64,000 nt of DNA from Acetilactobacillus jinshanensis (lineage in GTDB: Bacteria > Bacillota > Bacilli > Lactobacillales > Lactobacillaceae). The stretch spans positions 1,488,001 through 1,552,000 of the forward strand of contig NZ_CP034726.1 in the NCBI RefSeq assembly GCF_004359375.1, read 5' to 3'. Both the position numbers and the translations under genes were made by a program. Positions 37,060 to 45,956 of this stretch are shown here, piece after piece (within the stretch, counting starts at the first letter, position 1; the number at the start of each line of letters is the position of its first letter). The notes under the pieces are model-generated. The model was not told where the DNA came from. It saw only the letters and a program-made list of their open reading frames with translations, and ran no database searches.

Positions 37060-37980
37060 TTATAACGCCACAGCTCGCCGACCACGTAACTGATTATCAA
37101 AGATCTTCATGAAACGAGTCGTTTTTACCCAAAAGATTCGGTGACGTTGACCTAAATATCGGTATGGATCAGCCACCAAAAAGTGGCCCTTTTTGTAACC
37201 AACTAACGTTAAGATGTGATACGAACTGTTGGTGTCAATCATCTGAAATGAGCCCACAAAAACGACGGGATTACCATGTTTAACCTCTTGAATTAGTTTA
37301 GCTTTCTTGGCATCGGTAATGTTACGGGCATCTGGATCATAGTGCCGAGCGTATTTTGCAAGGGGCTTTGGATAAATCGTTTGACTAAAAATACTGTTAA
37401 AGCCGTGCTTAATTAAATTCCACCAATAATAAAAGCCAGAATTATCCTTATACGGATTACCGCTAAAGCCCTTATTAGAATTAGAACTTTCCGGCATGTG
37501 ATCAACAATGTACATCAAGCCCACATCATTCGCTAGGCCCTTAGCACTTAGACCAATCTTTAAACTAGTTGCCTCGCAAGCTTCCGGTGCCCACAGCGGA
37601 TAAAGCTGACTATAATATTGATACGGCAGAATATACTGACGAGGCGTTGCTAAACAACGAGCGTTAACCCAACCGTAAACTCGACTCCGATGAATAATTC
37701 GATAGTAAATTTGATGATCATGAGTGGCCTTTGTCGTTGGCTTAACTAATTGACCATGTAATTGTCGAGTGTTTAAAACCGCTTTGGAGTGTAAACTAAA
37801 GGGACGGTTATACACGGACCACCCCTTTTGTCTAATCATTTTTAATTTAGCGTGATGAAGCCTAGTTATCTTAACGGTTCGAATTTCGTTGGAAGAACTC
37901 GACCTTACTGGAGTTTGTAGATTCACGAAGCTTAAAACTAAACAGCTTATTATAATAAGTAACGTTGTTTTAAGTTTCAC
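37060..37980 (-). CDS. C39-like peptidase with GW segment, copy 2
   Basis: 306 residues. Start chosen at the GTG 37978-37980, 8 bases after GAGGGG; the upstream GTG at 37989 touches the binding site. Signal peptide KLKTTLLIIISCLVLSFVN. The GW segment SRVYGWVNARC precedes a C39_2 domain with the Cys in PEACEATSL, His in SSYHILTLVGYKKG and Asp in LVADPY. It has an extra ~20 residues rich in Trp, Phe and Tyr before TIYPKPLA. This copy ends RGRRAVAL. Its start lies inside a parS-like sequence. Confidence 0.82.
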   Translation of the reverse strand: MKLKTTLLIIISCLVLSFVNLQTPVRSSSSNEIRTVKITRLHHAKLKMIRQKGWSVYNRPFSLHSKAVLNTRQLHGQLVKPTTKATHDHQIYYRIIHRSRVYGWVNARCLATPRQYILPYQYYSQLYPLWAPEACEATSLKIGLSAKGLANDVGLMYIVDHMPESSNSNKGFSGNPYKDNSGFYYWWNLIKHGFNSIFSQTIYPKPLAKYARHYDPDARNITDAKKAKLIQEVKHGNPVVFVGSFQMIDTNSSYHILTLVGYKKGHFLVADPYRYLGQRHRIFWVKTTRFMKIFDNQLRGRRAVAL

Positions 37981-37988
37981 GTGAAACA
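37973..37988. other. Near-perfect parS (ParB/Spo0J-binding) site
   Basis: AGTTTCACGTGAAACA matches the consensus TGTTNCACGTGAAACA at 14 of its 15 defined bases; only the first base differs. The core GTTTCACGTGAAAC is a perfect palindrome. It overlaps the start codon and binding site of the second C39 gene. Chromosomal parS sites cluster around the origin and load ParB and SMC. The window also holds rsmA, metG and prs, which are origin-proximal in B. subtilis. Confidence 0.8.
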
Positions 37989-38036
37989 CCCCTCGTTTTC
38001 CTTACCTAATATAATATATTAATTATCGACTCATAA

Positions 38037-38942
38037 TCAATATACTAATAAAGCTCGAGCGCCACGTTTCTTAGCGGTAAAGATCTTCATAAACTGACTG
38101 GTGCTGACCCAACCGTCAATAACGTTGCCATAACGTTTACTAAACGGGTCCGCAAAATAGAAATAGCCACGACGATATCCCAGTAAGACTAAACTATGGT
38201 CGGACTGAGTATCTCGCATTTTATACGATCCCGCAAAAACGACCGGGTTACCATGAGTAACATCATGGATCAGTTCTTTCTTTGAAGCTCCAGTAATGTC
38301 TTTAGCACGAATGTGAAACTGCTGACGAGAAACTTTGGCTAGAGCACGTGGATAAATTGAAGCTCCAGTCCCTAATTTAAACGGATCTTTAGTATAACCA
38401 TCTTGAGGATTAGTGCTTCGTGGAATTCGTTTAACGACGTTTCGTAACGGAGTGTGCATTCCTTTACCCTTCACACTTAAAGCCATCATTAACGAGGCAG
38501 CTTCACAGGCGTCATCAGCATGTGATGGCCAAAATTGACTAACGTAGCGGTACGGTAGCATATATACTTTAGGAATCGCTAAATCCTTTGCATCGATCCA
38601 GCCTAACGTTCGACCTTGACGACCAATCTGATAATATCTAACTTTCCCATCAACTTTAGCCTCTAAATTAAGGTGGACGACTTTATTAGTGCCCGCTAGA
38701 CTATCAACGTTCCCAACAGACTTTACACCGGGATTGTACGGATGCTGCCACAGACGGGCATCATGCTTAACCACCCTTAATCGACGGCGACTGGCAGACT
38801 GAATTTGGTACTGTGTTTGCTGTTGAACACTTGCCGCATTAACCATGACATTACCATGGCTATAACTGGTTGCACTGACACCGCCTAGCGTCAGCAATGC
38901 TCCAGTGGCTACAAAGATTATTAATTGCTTTGACTTAAACAT
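38037..38942 (-). CDS. C39-like peptidase with GW segment, copy 3
   Basis: 301 residues; ATG at 38940-38942 is 8 bases after AAGGA. Signal peptide KSKQLIIFVATGALLTLGGV with cleavage near VNAAS, so it is probably released. GW segment RQGRTLGWIDAKD. C39_2 domain with the Cys in ADDACEAASL, the His in QSDHSLVLLGYRRG and the Asp in YFADPF; ends GARALLVY. Closest to copy 1 in the catalytic part (YVSQFWPS, PRSTNP, GYTKDP). It lies 56 bp before copy 2, and a WalR-like box lies upstream. Confidence 0.82.
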   Translation of the reverse strand: MFKSKQLIIFVATGALLTLGGVSATSYSHGNVMVNAASVQQQTQYQIQSASRRRLRVVKHDARLWQHPYNPGVKSVGNVDSLAGTNKVVHLNLEAKVDGKVRYYQIGRQGRTLGWIDAKDLAIPKVYMLPYRYVSQFWPSHADDACEAASLMMALSVKGKGMHTPLRNVVKRIPRSTNPQDGYTKDPFKLGTGASIYPRALAKVSRQQFHIRAKDITGASKKELIHDVTHGNPVVFAGSYKMRDTQSDHSLVLLGYRRGYFYFADPFSKRYGNVIDGWVSTSQFMKIFTAKKRGARALLVY

Positions 38943-39004
38943 TTTCAATTTCCTTATCCATATTCAAAATCTATTCATTCCACCGTGTAGTATAAAGGAC
39001 TAGC

Positions 39005-39021
39005 GTTACCATTCGTTTACA
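39005..39021 (-). promoter_or_regulatory. WalR-like box upstream of C39 copy 3
   Basis: On the minus strand TGTAAA-CGAAT-GGTAAC matches the WalR consensus TGTWAH-N5-TGTWAH except for one base. About 65 bp before the start codon. Confidence 0.4.
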
Positions 39022-39055
39022 GCCACGTTAATGAGATGTTAATAGAATATTAAAA

Positions 39056-39083
39056 AAAGACGTTTGAATAATCAAACGTCTTT
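39056..39083 (-). terminator. Terminator downstream of trxA
   Basis: AAAGACGTTTGA-TTAT-TCAAACGTCTTT hairpin with T-rich tail on the minus strand, 23 bp after the trxA stop. Confidence 0.82.
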
Positions 39084-39106
39084 CAAATTTAATTAATATT
39101 AAATTA

Positions 39107-39433
39107 TTATTTATTAATCTCAGCGAGTTTCTGTTTCAGAAATTTAGCTAATGGCGCCTTGGGATAATACCCGGTCACCTTTTCATGAGCCTTACCGTGT
39201 TCAAAGATCACTAAACTTGGAATACTCATCACGGTATACTTTTCAGCTAATTTTTGCTGATGCGATACATCTAATGACCCAAAATGAATTTGGCCTTTAA
39301 ATTCATTCTCTAATTGATCCATGATCGGTTTCATCATTTTACAAGGACCACACCAAGGGGCCCAAAAATCGATCACAGTTAACGGGTTATTCGTTTCTGA
39401 TTTTAAATTGTCTTTAGTAATTACGGTTGCCAT
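39107..39433 (-). CDS. trxA: Thioredoxin
   Basis: 108-residue cytosolic disulfide reductase. Active site FWAPWCGPCKMMKPI and the cis-Pro in MSIPSLVIF are intact. The ATG (39431-39433) and a TTG one codon earlier are both possible. It follows terC by 16 bp and is likely cotranscribed with it. Confidence 0.95.
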   Translation of the reverse strand: MATVITKDNLKSETNNPLTVIDFWAPWCGPCKMMKPIMDQLENEFKGQIHFGSLDVSHQQKLAEKYTVMSIPSLVIFEHGKAHEKVTGYYPKAPLAKFLKQKLAEINK

Positions 39434-39452
39434 CAAAACGTCATTCCTATCT

Positions 39453-40199
39453 CTATGATGCTCTTCGTTGACGAATGATATGAATAATTATCGTCACGAC
39501 AATACAGGTTAACACGATCAAACCAAACCAAAGCGGTGGCACCTGAAAATTAATGGCTGGAATCGAAGCAAATAATTTAATTGCGATAATGGCAATCAAC
39601 ACGTAGGCCATTGGCTGAAGTTCTGGGATCTTATCCATTAAGACCATGATGATTTCAGCTACACCACGCATGATCGCAATCCCGATGCAACCACCTAACA
39701 AGACGATTACCGGGTTACTGGATAGCGCTAACCCAGCTAGAATCGAATCAACTGAGAACATAATGTCCATCAGTTCAATTTCACCAACGGTTCGCCAGAA
39801 CAACCCCCGTTGACTTTCACCAGCCCGGGATTTCTGTTTCTTTAATTTTCGTTGCTTTTTAGCACCTGGTTTAAAGAATTTATAAACCAGATACAGTAAG
39901 TATGCACTTCCGATGATTTTAATTGGCCAGAAGTGGATCATGTATGTTCCAATCCCAATAACCAGGAACCGAAACAGGTATGCACCCCAAATCCCGTAAA
40001 ATAGGGAATCCTTACGCATTTTCTTAGTCGGCAGAACCTGGGTCTGAGCGGCTAATACCACCGCATTATCAACACTTAACAGACATTCCATGATGATCAA
40101 GGAAAAGATCAGAACCCAATCACCAGTGGAATCAAAAACCGTAGCCCAGTTATGAAGACTGAAGAAGCCTCCATATAGGTTTGATAAAATATGGATCAA
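39453..40199 (-). CDS. TerC family integral membrane protein
   Basis: 248 residues with about seven membrane helices. The two family signatures with acidic residues are present: LLSVDNAVVLAA near residue 42 and IMFSVDSILAGLAL at about 147. A basic cytoplasmic loop (KPGAKKQRKLKKQKSRAG) lies between. TerC proteins of B. subtilis (MeeF, MeeY) export manganese and help metalate secreted enzymes such as LtaS. TTG start 8 bases after AAGGGA. The link with LtaS here is inference. Confidence 0.9.
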   Translation of the reverse strand: MIHILSNLYGGFFSLHNWATVFDSTGDWVLIFSLIIMECLLSVDNAVVLAAQTQVLPTKKMRKDSLFYGIWGAYLFRFLVIGIGTYMIHFWPIKIIGSAYLLYLVYKFFKPGAKKQRKLKKQKSRAGESQRGLFWRTVGEIELMDIMFSVDSILAGLALSSNPVIVLLGGCIGIAIMRGVAEIIMVLMDKIPELQPMAYVLIAIIAIKLFASIPAINFQVPPLWFGLIVLTCIVVTIIIHIIRQRRAS

Positions 40200-40249
40200 A
40201 AAACCGTTCCCTTCAAAATATAGAGATTATTTACCTTTTAATATGTTTT

Positions 40250-40891
40250 TTAATACGTTGACTTACCGTTTAAAGCTTCTAAATCATAGCGGTTTAAATG
40301 ATATTGCTTAATAACGTTAATTAACTTTTTAGCGTAGTTTGGATCGGTTGCGTAATGGTTCTTTTGTAAGAGTTTAGCATCGGTAATGTAACTCATGACG
40401 TGACGCCGATGAATGAAGCCCTTACTAAGAGCGTGATCATGATCTAAAATCGCGGCACCCAAGCTAGGATACTTACGGAAAGCGGCTTTAATGGTAACTT
40501 TCTTACCCTTTTCGTATTCAGCCGTTTCGTACGTTACGGACCTACCATGGTATGAGCCCTTAATTCCAAACGGGTTATTAGCGGTTTTATATAACTTCGA
40601 CGTGCCCCAGTTCGATTCAACAATTGCCTGGGCAATTACAATGCTGGGTAAGATCTGATAATTCTTTCGATAGGTTTTGATGGCCGGAACTGCGATCGTC
40701 CGCATAAATTGCTTATCATGACGCTGCTGTTGTAATTGAGGATCATTTTGTTCCTGACGGATTTGCGTAACGTGATCAAAATGATCTTTTACACCACGAA
40801 TTCCAAAGCCAATAATAATAACTAAGACGATTGCGACTAGCCAAAAAATGACTTTGCCTCGATGATTATTTACACGATTTACTTTTTTCAA
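40250..40891 (-). CDS. Membrane-anchored N-acetylglucosaminidase (FlgJ/LytG type)
   Basis: 213 residues: a positively charged cytosolic start, one membrane segment (VIFWLVAIVLVIIIGFGI), then a glucosaminidase domain from about residue 65. The catalytic Glu is in IVIAQAIVESNWGTSKL; NNPFGIKGSYHG and TAEYEKGKKVTIKAAFRKYPSL are typical. It cleaves the glycan strand. TTG start. Divergent from the MMPL gene. Confidence 0.9.
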   Translation of the reverse strand: MKKVNRVNNHRGKVIFWLVAIVLVIIIGFGIRGVKDHFDHVTQIRQEQNDPQLQQQRHDKQFMRTIAVPAIKTYRKNYQILPSIVIAQAIVESNWGTSKLYKTANNPFGIKGSYHGRSVTYETAEYEKGKKVTIKAAFRKYPSLGAAILDHDHALSKGFIHRRHVMSYITDAKLLQKNHYATDPNYAKKLINVIKQYHLNRYDLEALNGKSTY

Positions 40892-41032
40892 CGTAATTTA
40901 CCCCTATATTTTTATAATCAATTTTGCAATTTCATTATACTACTAAATAATTTACGTATTTTCTAGTCCAATAACATCAACTATATATGGTAAAATTTAA
41001 TATGCTGTTAATTCTCGCAGAGGGGCATATTA

Positions 41033-43684
41033 ATGTTTAAATCCACCAAGCCAAATCGTTTAATCATCATTATTTTTTGGTTAATTTTAATTTTTATCGC
41101 AATCGTCAAATTACCGAGTATTTCTAACTTAACGACTGATCTTAACGAACAATTGCGGGAGCCATCCCAGATTTCCCAATCTGAACAGTTAATCAATTCA
41201 AATCGACTCCAACGTGGTTGGGGACGACGACTTGGTCACACAACAACTGCCGACGTAGTTTATAACGAACGAAACGGTAAAATTACCGATCATCAGCAAA
41301 AACAGATTGACCAACGGGTTCGTCATCTACAAAAACATGCCTCTGAATACGGAATTCAAAAGATTACCGATCTTAATACCGATCGAAACGGTAGTGATGA
41401 ATTAAAATCCCATGACAATTCAACTGAATTAATTCAACTTAGTGTTGGGAATCCTAATCAAGGTGCCAATGCCAACATTTGGGCCAATGAAATTAAAGGT
41501 CAGATGTACGTTCCAACACTTCGTTCTTCCGTTACCAGTCCACAATTATTGAAAGCAGCCAGCGTGCATCATACCGTTCACCTCACAGCAATGATTACCG
41601 TGATTGGTTTAGTTCTATCTAGCATGACGATCGGCTTTATCTTTAAATCATTAATTGTCCCGATTATTTCATTAATTACCCTATTAATTACGGATTTAAT
41701 TTCATTAAGTTTAGCCGGTAACCTAGCTAAGTGGACCGGTTTCAACGAATTCACGCCACTTGCCATTTTATTGGTGATCATAACGGTAGGTACCATTATG
41801 ACGTATCTAATTTGCCAAGCCATTATTAATGAACTGCCTAATCATCGTGATGCCAATAACGCCGTCCAACAAGGCTTAAGATATATAAAACGACCGATTG
41901 AACTTAGTGGCTTAATCCTAACCGTTGCTTTTGGTGCCGCCATTATGATTCCTGAAGCTAACGTAAGGTTAAGCGCTAATTTAGGCATCACTTTTGCCGT
42001 GTTAACTTTAGCCGAAATAACATTAATTCCAACGTTCATTGCTTGGCTAGGTTCAGATATTTTATGGCCAAGTCATCATTACAACCAACCCAATGGTCAT
42101 AAACTGTGGAACCGGTTAACCCGATTATCACTCTGGCAACCATTAATTGGTATCATCGCCGTAATTTACTTTATCGTGCCATTTGCCTATTCATATCGGA
42201 ACAACTTTAATTATCAACAATCCAATAACGTCCCAACTAATAACCAAGCATATAAAGGAAGCAATGAGTTAAACGCTCACTTTACAGCTGGTAAATCCAC
42301 TCCGGTAACGATCTATTTACGAAGTCCACAAAAATTTAACCGGGAACCAACGTTACGACCGGTTGATGATTTAACCAATAAACTTCAGTCCATGCCAGGT
42401 GTTAACGCGGTTTACTCCGTAACTCAACCTAGTGGTATGCCCATCAATAAGTATTACGTCAATCATCAACTTAACGTTATTAACAGTAATTTAAACCAAA
42501 ACCAAAATAAATTATATCGAGCGGATAAAAGTCTAGGTCGTAACCATAAGAAGCTCAGTCATCATCAGTTGCAGAAAATCCGAAATGGTTTAAATAAGTT
42601 ATCGAACGTTAGAGGTCAAATCCCGAGGATTAACCTTAACAATCAATTAAATTCAGCTACTGGTAAGCAAAAAGCTACTATTAATAGTCAGCTCAGTAGT
42701 TACAATTCTCAACTTCAAGATCTGAATAGTAAATTGGATCAACTCGATACTGAACTTGGTAACATCAATACCATTAATAATGACGTCAAAACCTACCAAC
42801 ACCAGATTAAAGCCGTCAATAAGCAGATCTCGTCAACCCAGAGTCAGATTAAAAAAGTTAATGGTCAGTTAAACGATATTTACGGTTACCTGAGCAGTCT
42901 GCAAAGATCATCAGCATCCCATCAATACTTCATTACGCCCGGCCAAATTGAAGACACCGATTTTCAACAATCGTTAATTAACTTTACGAGCCAAGACGAA
43001 CGAATCACTAAATTACAGGTGATCTTTGATCAAGCTCCTAGTACCCGTTACAACCAGTCACGAATCCGACATCTAATCTCTGAGACCCATACGACATTGC
43101 AAGGTACCCCATTAAGTCACGCTAAAGTTGCCTTCAGTGGCGTTCCAGTTGAACAGGCCACTATCCATAAGAACGCTAAACTAGGCTTATTTATTTCATT
43201 AGTAATTATTACGAGCATCGTTTTACTGGGCCTTAGTTTAATCAGTCGCTCAATCTTCAACCCACTCTTCTGGTTAATTAGTTTTGGAATCAGTTCATTA
43301 GCTGGATTTCAGATTACCGAACTAATCGTGCGTTACACCACTAACCAAGCCCAGTTCAATTGGCAAATTCTGTTACCCGTTATGACCACTCTAATTGGCG
43401 TAGCGATCATCGAATTGGTACCACTCAGTCTTTCTTACCGACATCGATCGGTAGATTTAACGGAATGGTTACACGAAACGTTTACCAGCTTGGGGCAAAA
43501 CGTAACGACAATTTTAATCATCGTTACGTTGACACCCCTATCGCTATTCTTTGGCATGTCGTATCAATTTGCTCAAATTAGCTTAATTGTTATTATAACA
43601 ACCATTATCTTTAACTGGACACTACCATTATTGGCTAGTGCGCTGGGTAAGTATCTAAAAACGTTACCACACAGTCGAATTTAA
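41033..43684 (+). CDS. MMPL/RND family transporter
   Basis: 883 residues in two halves, each with a large extracytoplasmic domain and a six-helix RND-like bundle. The first half starts IIIIFWLILIFIAIVKLP. The second extracellular domain (about 440-640) is a coiled-coil region rich in Asn, Gln, Leu and Ser (NSQLSSYNSQLQDLNSKLDQL). The family exports lipids or hydrophobic compounds in Gram-positives. AGAGGGG is 7 bases before the ATG. Substrate unknown; wall-polymer or lipid export would fit its neighbours. Confidence 0.88.
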   Translation: MFKSTKPNRLIIIIFWLILIFIAIVKLPSISNLTTDLNEQLREPSQISQSEQLINSNRLQRGWGRRLGHTTTADVVYNERNGKITDHQQKQIDQRVRHLQKHASEYGIQKITDLNTDRNGSDELKSHDNSTELIQLSVGNPNQGANANIWANEIKGQMYVPTLRSSVTSPQLLKAASVHHTVHLTAMITVIGLVLSSMTIGFIFKSLIVPIISLITLLITDLISLSLAGNLAKWTGFNEFTPLAILLVIITVGTIMTYLICQAIINELPNHRDANNAVQQGLRYIKRPIELSGLILTVAFGAAIMIPEANVRLSANLGITFAVLTLAEITLIPTFIAWLGSDILWPSHHYNQPNGHKLWNRLTRLSLWQPLIGIIAVIYFIVPFAYSYRNNFNYQQSNNVPTNNQAYKGSNELNAHFTAGKSTPVTIYLRSPQKFNREPTLRPVDDLTNKLQSMPGVNAVYSVTQPSGMPINKYYVNHQLNVINSNLNQNQNKLYRADKSLGRNHKKLSHHQLQKIRNGLNKLSNVRGQIPRINLNNQLNSATGKQKATINSQLSSYNSQLQDLNSKLDQLDTELGNINTINNDVKTYQHQIKAVNKQISSTQSQIKKVNGQLNDIYGYLSSLQRSSASHQYFITPGQIEDTDFQQSLINFTSQDERITKLQVIFDQAPSTRYNQSRIRHLISETHTTLQGTPLSHAKVAFSGVPVEQATIHKNAKLGLFISLVIITSIVLLGLSLISRSIFNPLFWLISFGISSLAGFQITELIVRYTTNQAQFNWQILLPVMTTLIGVAIIELVPLSLSYRHRSVDLTEWLHETFTSLGQNVTTILIIVTLTPLSLFFGMSYQFAQISLIVIITTIIFNWTLPLLASALGKYLKTLPHSRI

Positions 43685-43709
43685 TGGAATAGGACACCTA
43701 AATACTTAA

Positions 43710-43745
43710 CAAACGACACTAAAATTTTGGCGTCGTTTCTTTTTA
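43710..43745 (+). terminator. Terminator of the MMPL gene
   Basis: AAACGAC-loop-GTCGTTT hairpin followed by CTTTTTATT. Confidence 0.72.
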
Positions 43746-43773
43746 TTACCAAAAGTTACACATCCTGGGGCTT

Positions 43774-43812
43774 TGTAATTGACTTGAAATTGCTGTGTAA
43801 CAGTCCTGTAAC
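43774..43812 (+). promoter_or_regulatory. Tandem WalR (YycF) boxes before the NlpC/P60 gene
   Basis: TGTAAC-AGTCC-TGTAAC (43796-43812) matches the consensus TGTWAH-N5-TGTWAH exactly. Just upstream TGTAAT-TGACT-TGAAAT (43774-43790) matches with one mismatch. A TACTAT -10-like element lies at 43823. WalR controls wall hydrolases in B. subtilis and S. aureus. Confidence 0.6.
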
Positions 43813-43889
43813 ATAATTCCCCTACTATATTCAATGTAGTTCTTATAGGTATCGAGTATTTTATAAGAAATTGGAAAGATGATTGATTT

Positions 43890-44690
43890 ATGAAATATTT
43901 AGCGAAAGTTTGTACTAGTGCTTTAACATTTGGTCTTTTAATGGTTGCTGGTTCTGCAGCCGTATCCGCTAATCAAGTTAACGGTTCTCAAAATCAAAGT
44001 TCTGCTCAACAAACGACAGAAGTTAAGAATTATAAAGAACCAAAGACTTACCCAATCTATCATTTTACTCATCATTATAATAATGCTCAGAATTCTTTAA
44101 AGAAGCCGGTTGTTTATAAGCAACACGTTGCCGTTAAACATTACGCTCGTCATTTCCATTACGCAGTAAAGCCACGGAAAACCGCTAAGACGGTTAAGCT
44201 TGCTGCAACTTCTAATTCTGAAGCTAATGATCAAAACCAGGATCAAGCTTCAAACCAAACTTATTCTTACAAAGGCAATACATATAACAGTAAAGACAGT
44301 TACCTTGCCGCTAAATTCACCAACACTAAGCTATACAAAGTAGCAACATCTAAGTTAGGTGATCCATACGTATGGGGTGGCAATGGTCCGACAGTATTTG
44401 ACTGCTCAGGATTCACTAAGTACGTCTATAAGAACGCTAAACACATTAACTTACCAAGACTTGCTGGTGATCAGTATACTTATGAAAAACCAGTTTCATA
44501 CGCCAACATCAAGCCTGGTAATTTAGTCTTCTTCGGTGCTGCTCCATCTGCTATCAGTCATGTTGGTATGTACATCGGTAATGGTAATATGATCGATGCT
44601 CAGTTACGTGGCGTTGTTATCGAAAAGGTAATCGCACCATGGTGGCACTTAGTTGGCTGTGCTAAAGTTGTTCGTAGTTACAAATACTAA
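43890..44690 (+). CDS. Secreted NlpC/P60 peptidoglycan endopeptidase
   Basis: 266 residues. Signal peptide KYLAKVCTSALTFGLLMVAGSAA with cleavage near VSANQ. A basic, low-complexity middle (VAVKHYARHFHYAVKPRKTAKTV) leads to the C-terminal NlpC/P60 domain from about 145. The catalytic Cys is in VFDCSGFTKYVYK, the His in ISHVGMYIGNGNM. The family cuts D-Glu/diamino acid bonds. Monocistronic with its own terminator; tandem WalR-type boxes in the promoter make it a likely WalRK target. Confidence 0.92.
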   Translation: MKYLAKVCTSALTFGLLMVAGSAAVSANQVNGSQNQSSAQQTTEVKNYKEPKTYPIYHFTHHYNNAQNSLKKPVVYKQHVAVKHYARHFHYAVKPRKTAKTVKLAATSNSEANDQNQDQASNQTYSYKGNTYNSKDSYLAAKFTNTKLYKVATSKLGDPYVWGGNGPTVFDCSGFTKYVYKNAKHINLPRLAGDQYTYEKPVSYANIKPGNLVFFGAAPSAISHVGMYIGNGNMIDAQLRGVVIEKVIAPWWHLVGCAKVVRSYKY

Positions 44691-44733
44691 TCTTTCTAAT
44701 CATCGCTAAATAATTTTTAAAATTAATCCAAAT

Positions 44734-44768
44734 AAAAAGCTCACGATTTATAAATCGTGAGCTTTTTT
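44734..44768. terminator. Terminator after NlpC/P60
   Basis: AAAAAGCTCACGATTTAT pairs with ATAAATCGTGAGCTTTTTT; strong bidirectional hairpin. Confidence 0.9.
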
Positions 44769-44791
44769 CGTGTCTTATTAAATTCGGTTAA

Positions 44792-45454
44792 TTATTTGAT
44801 GTTATAACCGGTAACTTTAGCTCCGTGATCGGAAACCAATAATTTGGTTAAGCTACCGTTTGCAGGACGCTTGGTGACATCATATTTACCGTTACCAAAA
44901 CGTTCGACCATGCTTAGAACACTGTTACCATGACTGATTAACAGAACGTTATCCCCATCGTGAATCTTTGGGTTACTGCGGATTAACTGGAAAGCCTTGT
45001 CCCAACGTCGCCAGTAATCAGCGTTGTTTTCAGCCATATGGAATGGATCAGCTTCTTTTAAGTAATCCTTAGCTTTACCGATCGAATATTTCTTAACGAT
45101 ATCCTTAAAAGTCGGTAAGCCATGCGGAGCTCCGGCTAGATACCAGGTGTTATTAACATCTCCACCTTCGTAGTAGCCGTAGAATTCTTCACGGAATAAC
45201 ATTGAACTAATGGGTTTAACGTTATGAGAAACTTTGTTTTCGTGTAAAATAATGTTTAACGTAACTTCAGCACGGGTCGTGTCACTGCAATATGCAGCAA
45301 CGAACTTAGTGTTAGCTAACTTCTTACCAGTAACTTTGGCACCGGCAATTCCGTTCTTAGTCAACGGAGAGTTGGCCCAACCCTGAAGTTTGTTAAAAAT
45401 GTTAAAATACGTCTGTCCGTGGCGGACAATGTATAAATTAAATTTCTTACTCAC
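44792..45454 (-). CDS. Histidine phosphatase family protein
   Basis: 220 residues of the phosphoglycerate mutase-like branch. The phosphohistidine motif is YIVRHGQTYFN at about residues 8-18, the second His is in LLISHGNSVLSM, and the acid region is FREEFYGYYEGG. Acts on small phosphate esters or phosphoproteins in the cytosol. The substrate cannot be identified from sequence. Confidence 0.9.
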   Translation of the reverse strand: MSKKFNLYIVRHGQTYFNIFNKLQGWANSPLTKNGIAGAKVTGKKLANTKFVAAYCSDTTRAEVTLNIILHENKVSHNVKPISSMLFREEFYGYYEGGDVNNTWYLAGAPHGLPTFKDIVKKYSIGKAKDYLKEADPFHMAENNADYWRRWDKAFQLIRSNPKIHDGDNVLLISHGNSVLSMVERFGNGKYDVTKRPANGSLTKLLVSDHGAKVTGYNIK

Positions 45455-45509
45455 TTATTTCATCACCTTTAAATCAAATCAGAATAAAATAAAAAGCCCA
45501 CTCAAAAGA

Positions 45510-45785
45510 TCAGGCTAACTGTTCTTCGTAATAGCGGTGGGCAATCTGTTTGTAACTAAGTTGTTTTAACGTTCGATAAATAAGGCATTTAAGATCATAT
45601 AATTTAATTAACCGATAGGACATTAGCTGGGTCAAAATTAAGACGCCCGCCCGATTAATTACTTCGGCATTATGGGTTAGGGAATTCAAGATCCGGTGTA
45701 ACTGTTTTGCACCAAACCGAAAAGAATTCCCATTATTAGCTTCAACTGTTAAGTTGCAGTTAATCGTAGAATTCGTCATTGTCAT
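45510..45785 (-). CDS. Unknown protein, 91 residues
   Basis: Not recognised. The start at 45785 is 7 bases after GGAGGG; a longer frame from 45800 overlaps the site. The protein is basic and helical, with RFGAKQLHRILNSL and a Leu/Tyr/Lys-rich C-terminal part (LIKLYDLKCLIYRTLKQLSYKQIAHRYYEEQ). No signal peptide or membrane segment. It is divergent from ltaS, with about 170 bp between. Confidence 0.65.
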   Translation of the reverse strand: MTMTNSTINCNLTVEANNGNSFRFGAKQLHRILNSLTHNAEVINRAGVLILTQLMSYRLIKLYDLKCLIYRTLKQLSYKQIAHRYYEEQLA

Positions 45786-45956
45786 AGATAATCCCTCCAC
45801 AGGTTATTGACAACATGCGATACATTAACTATATAATAATTCTTTTTATATAAAATGCAAATATCTATTTATTAACTGCCGAAAATCAAGATAACGTTCC
45901 TGGTTTCTGTTATGATTGAATTGCATTTAACCATTTAATCGAGGAAGTTCTGAACT

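Noticed and set aside
37930-37980. Lipobox (IISC) in C39 copy 2
   Set aside because: The sequence after the Cys stays hydrophobic, so it is part of the signal helix rather than a lipoprotein cleavage site.
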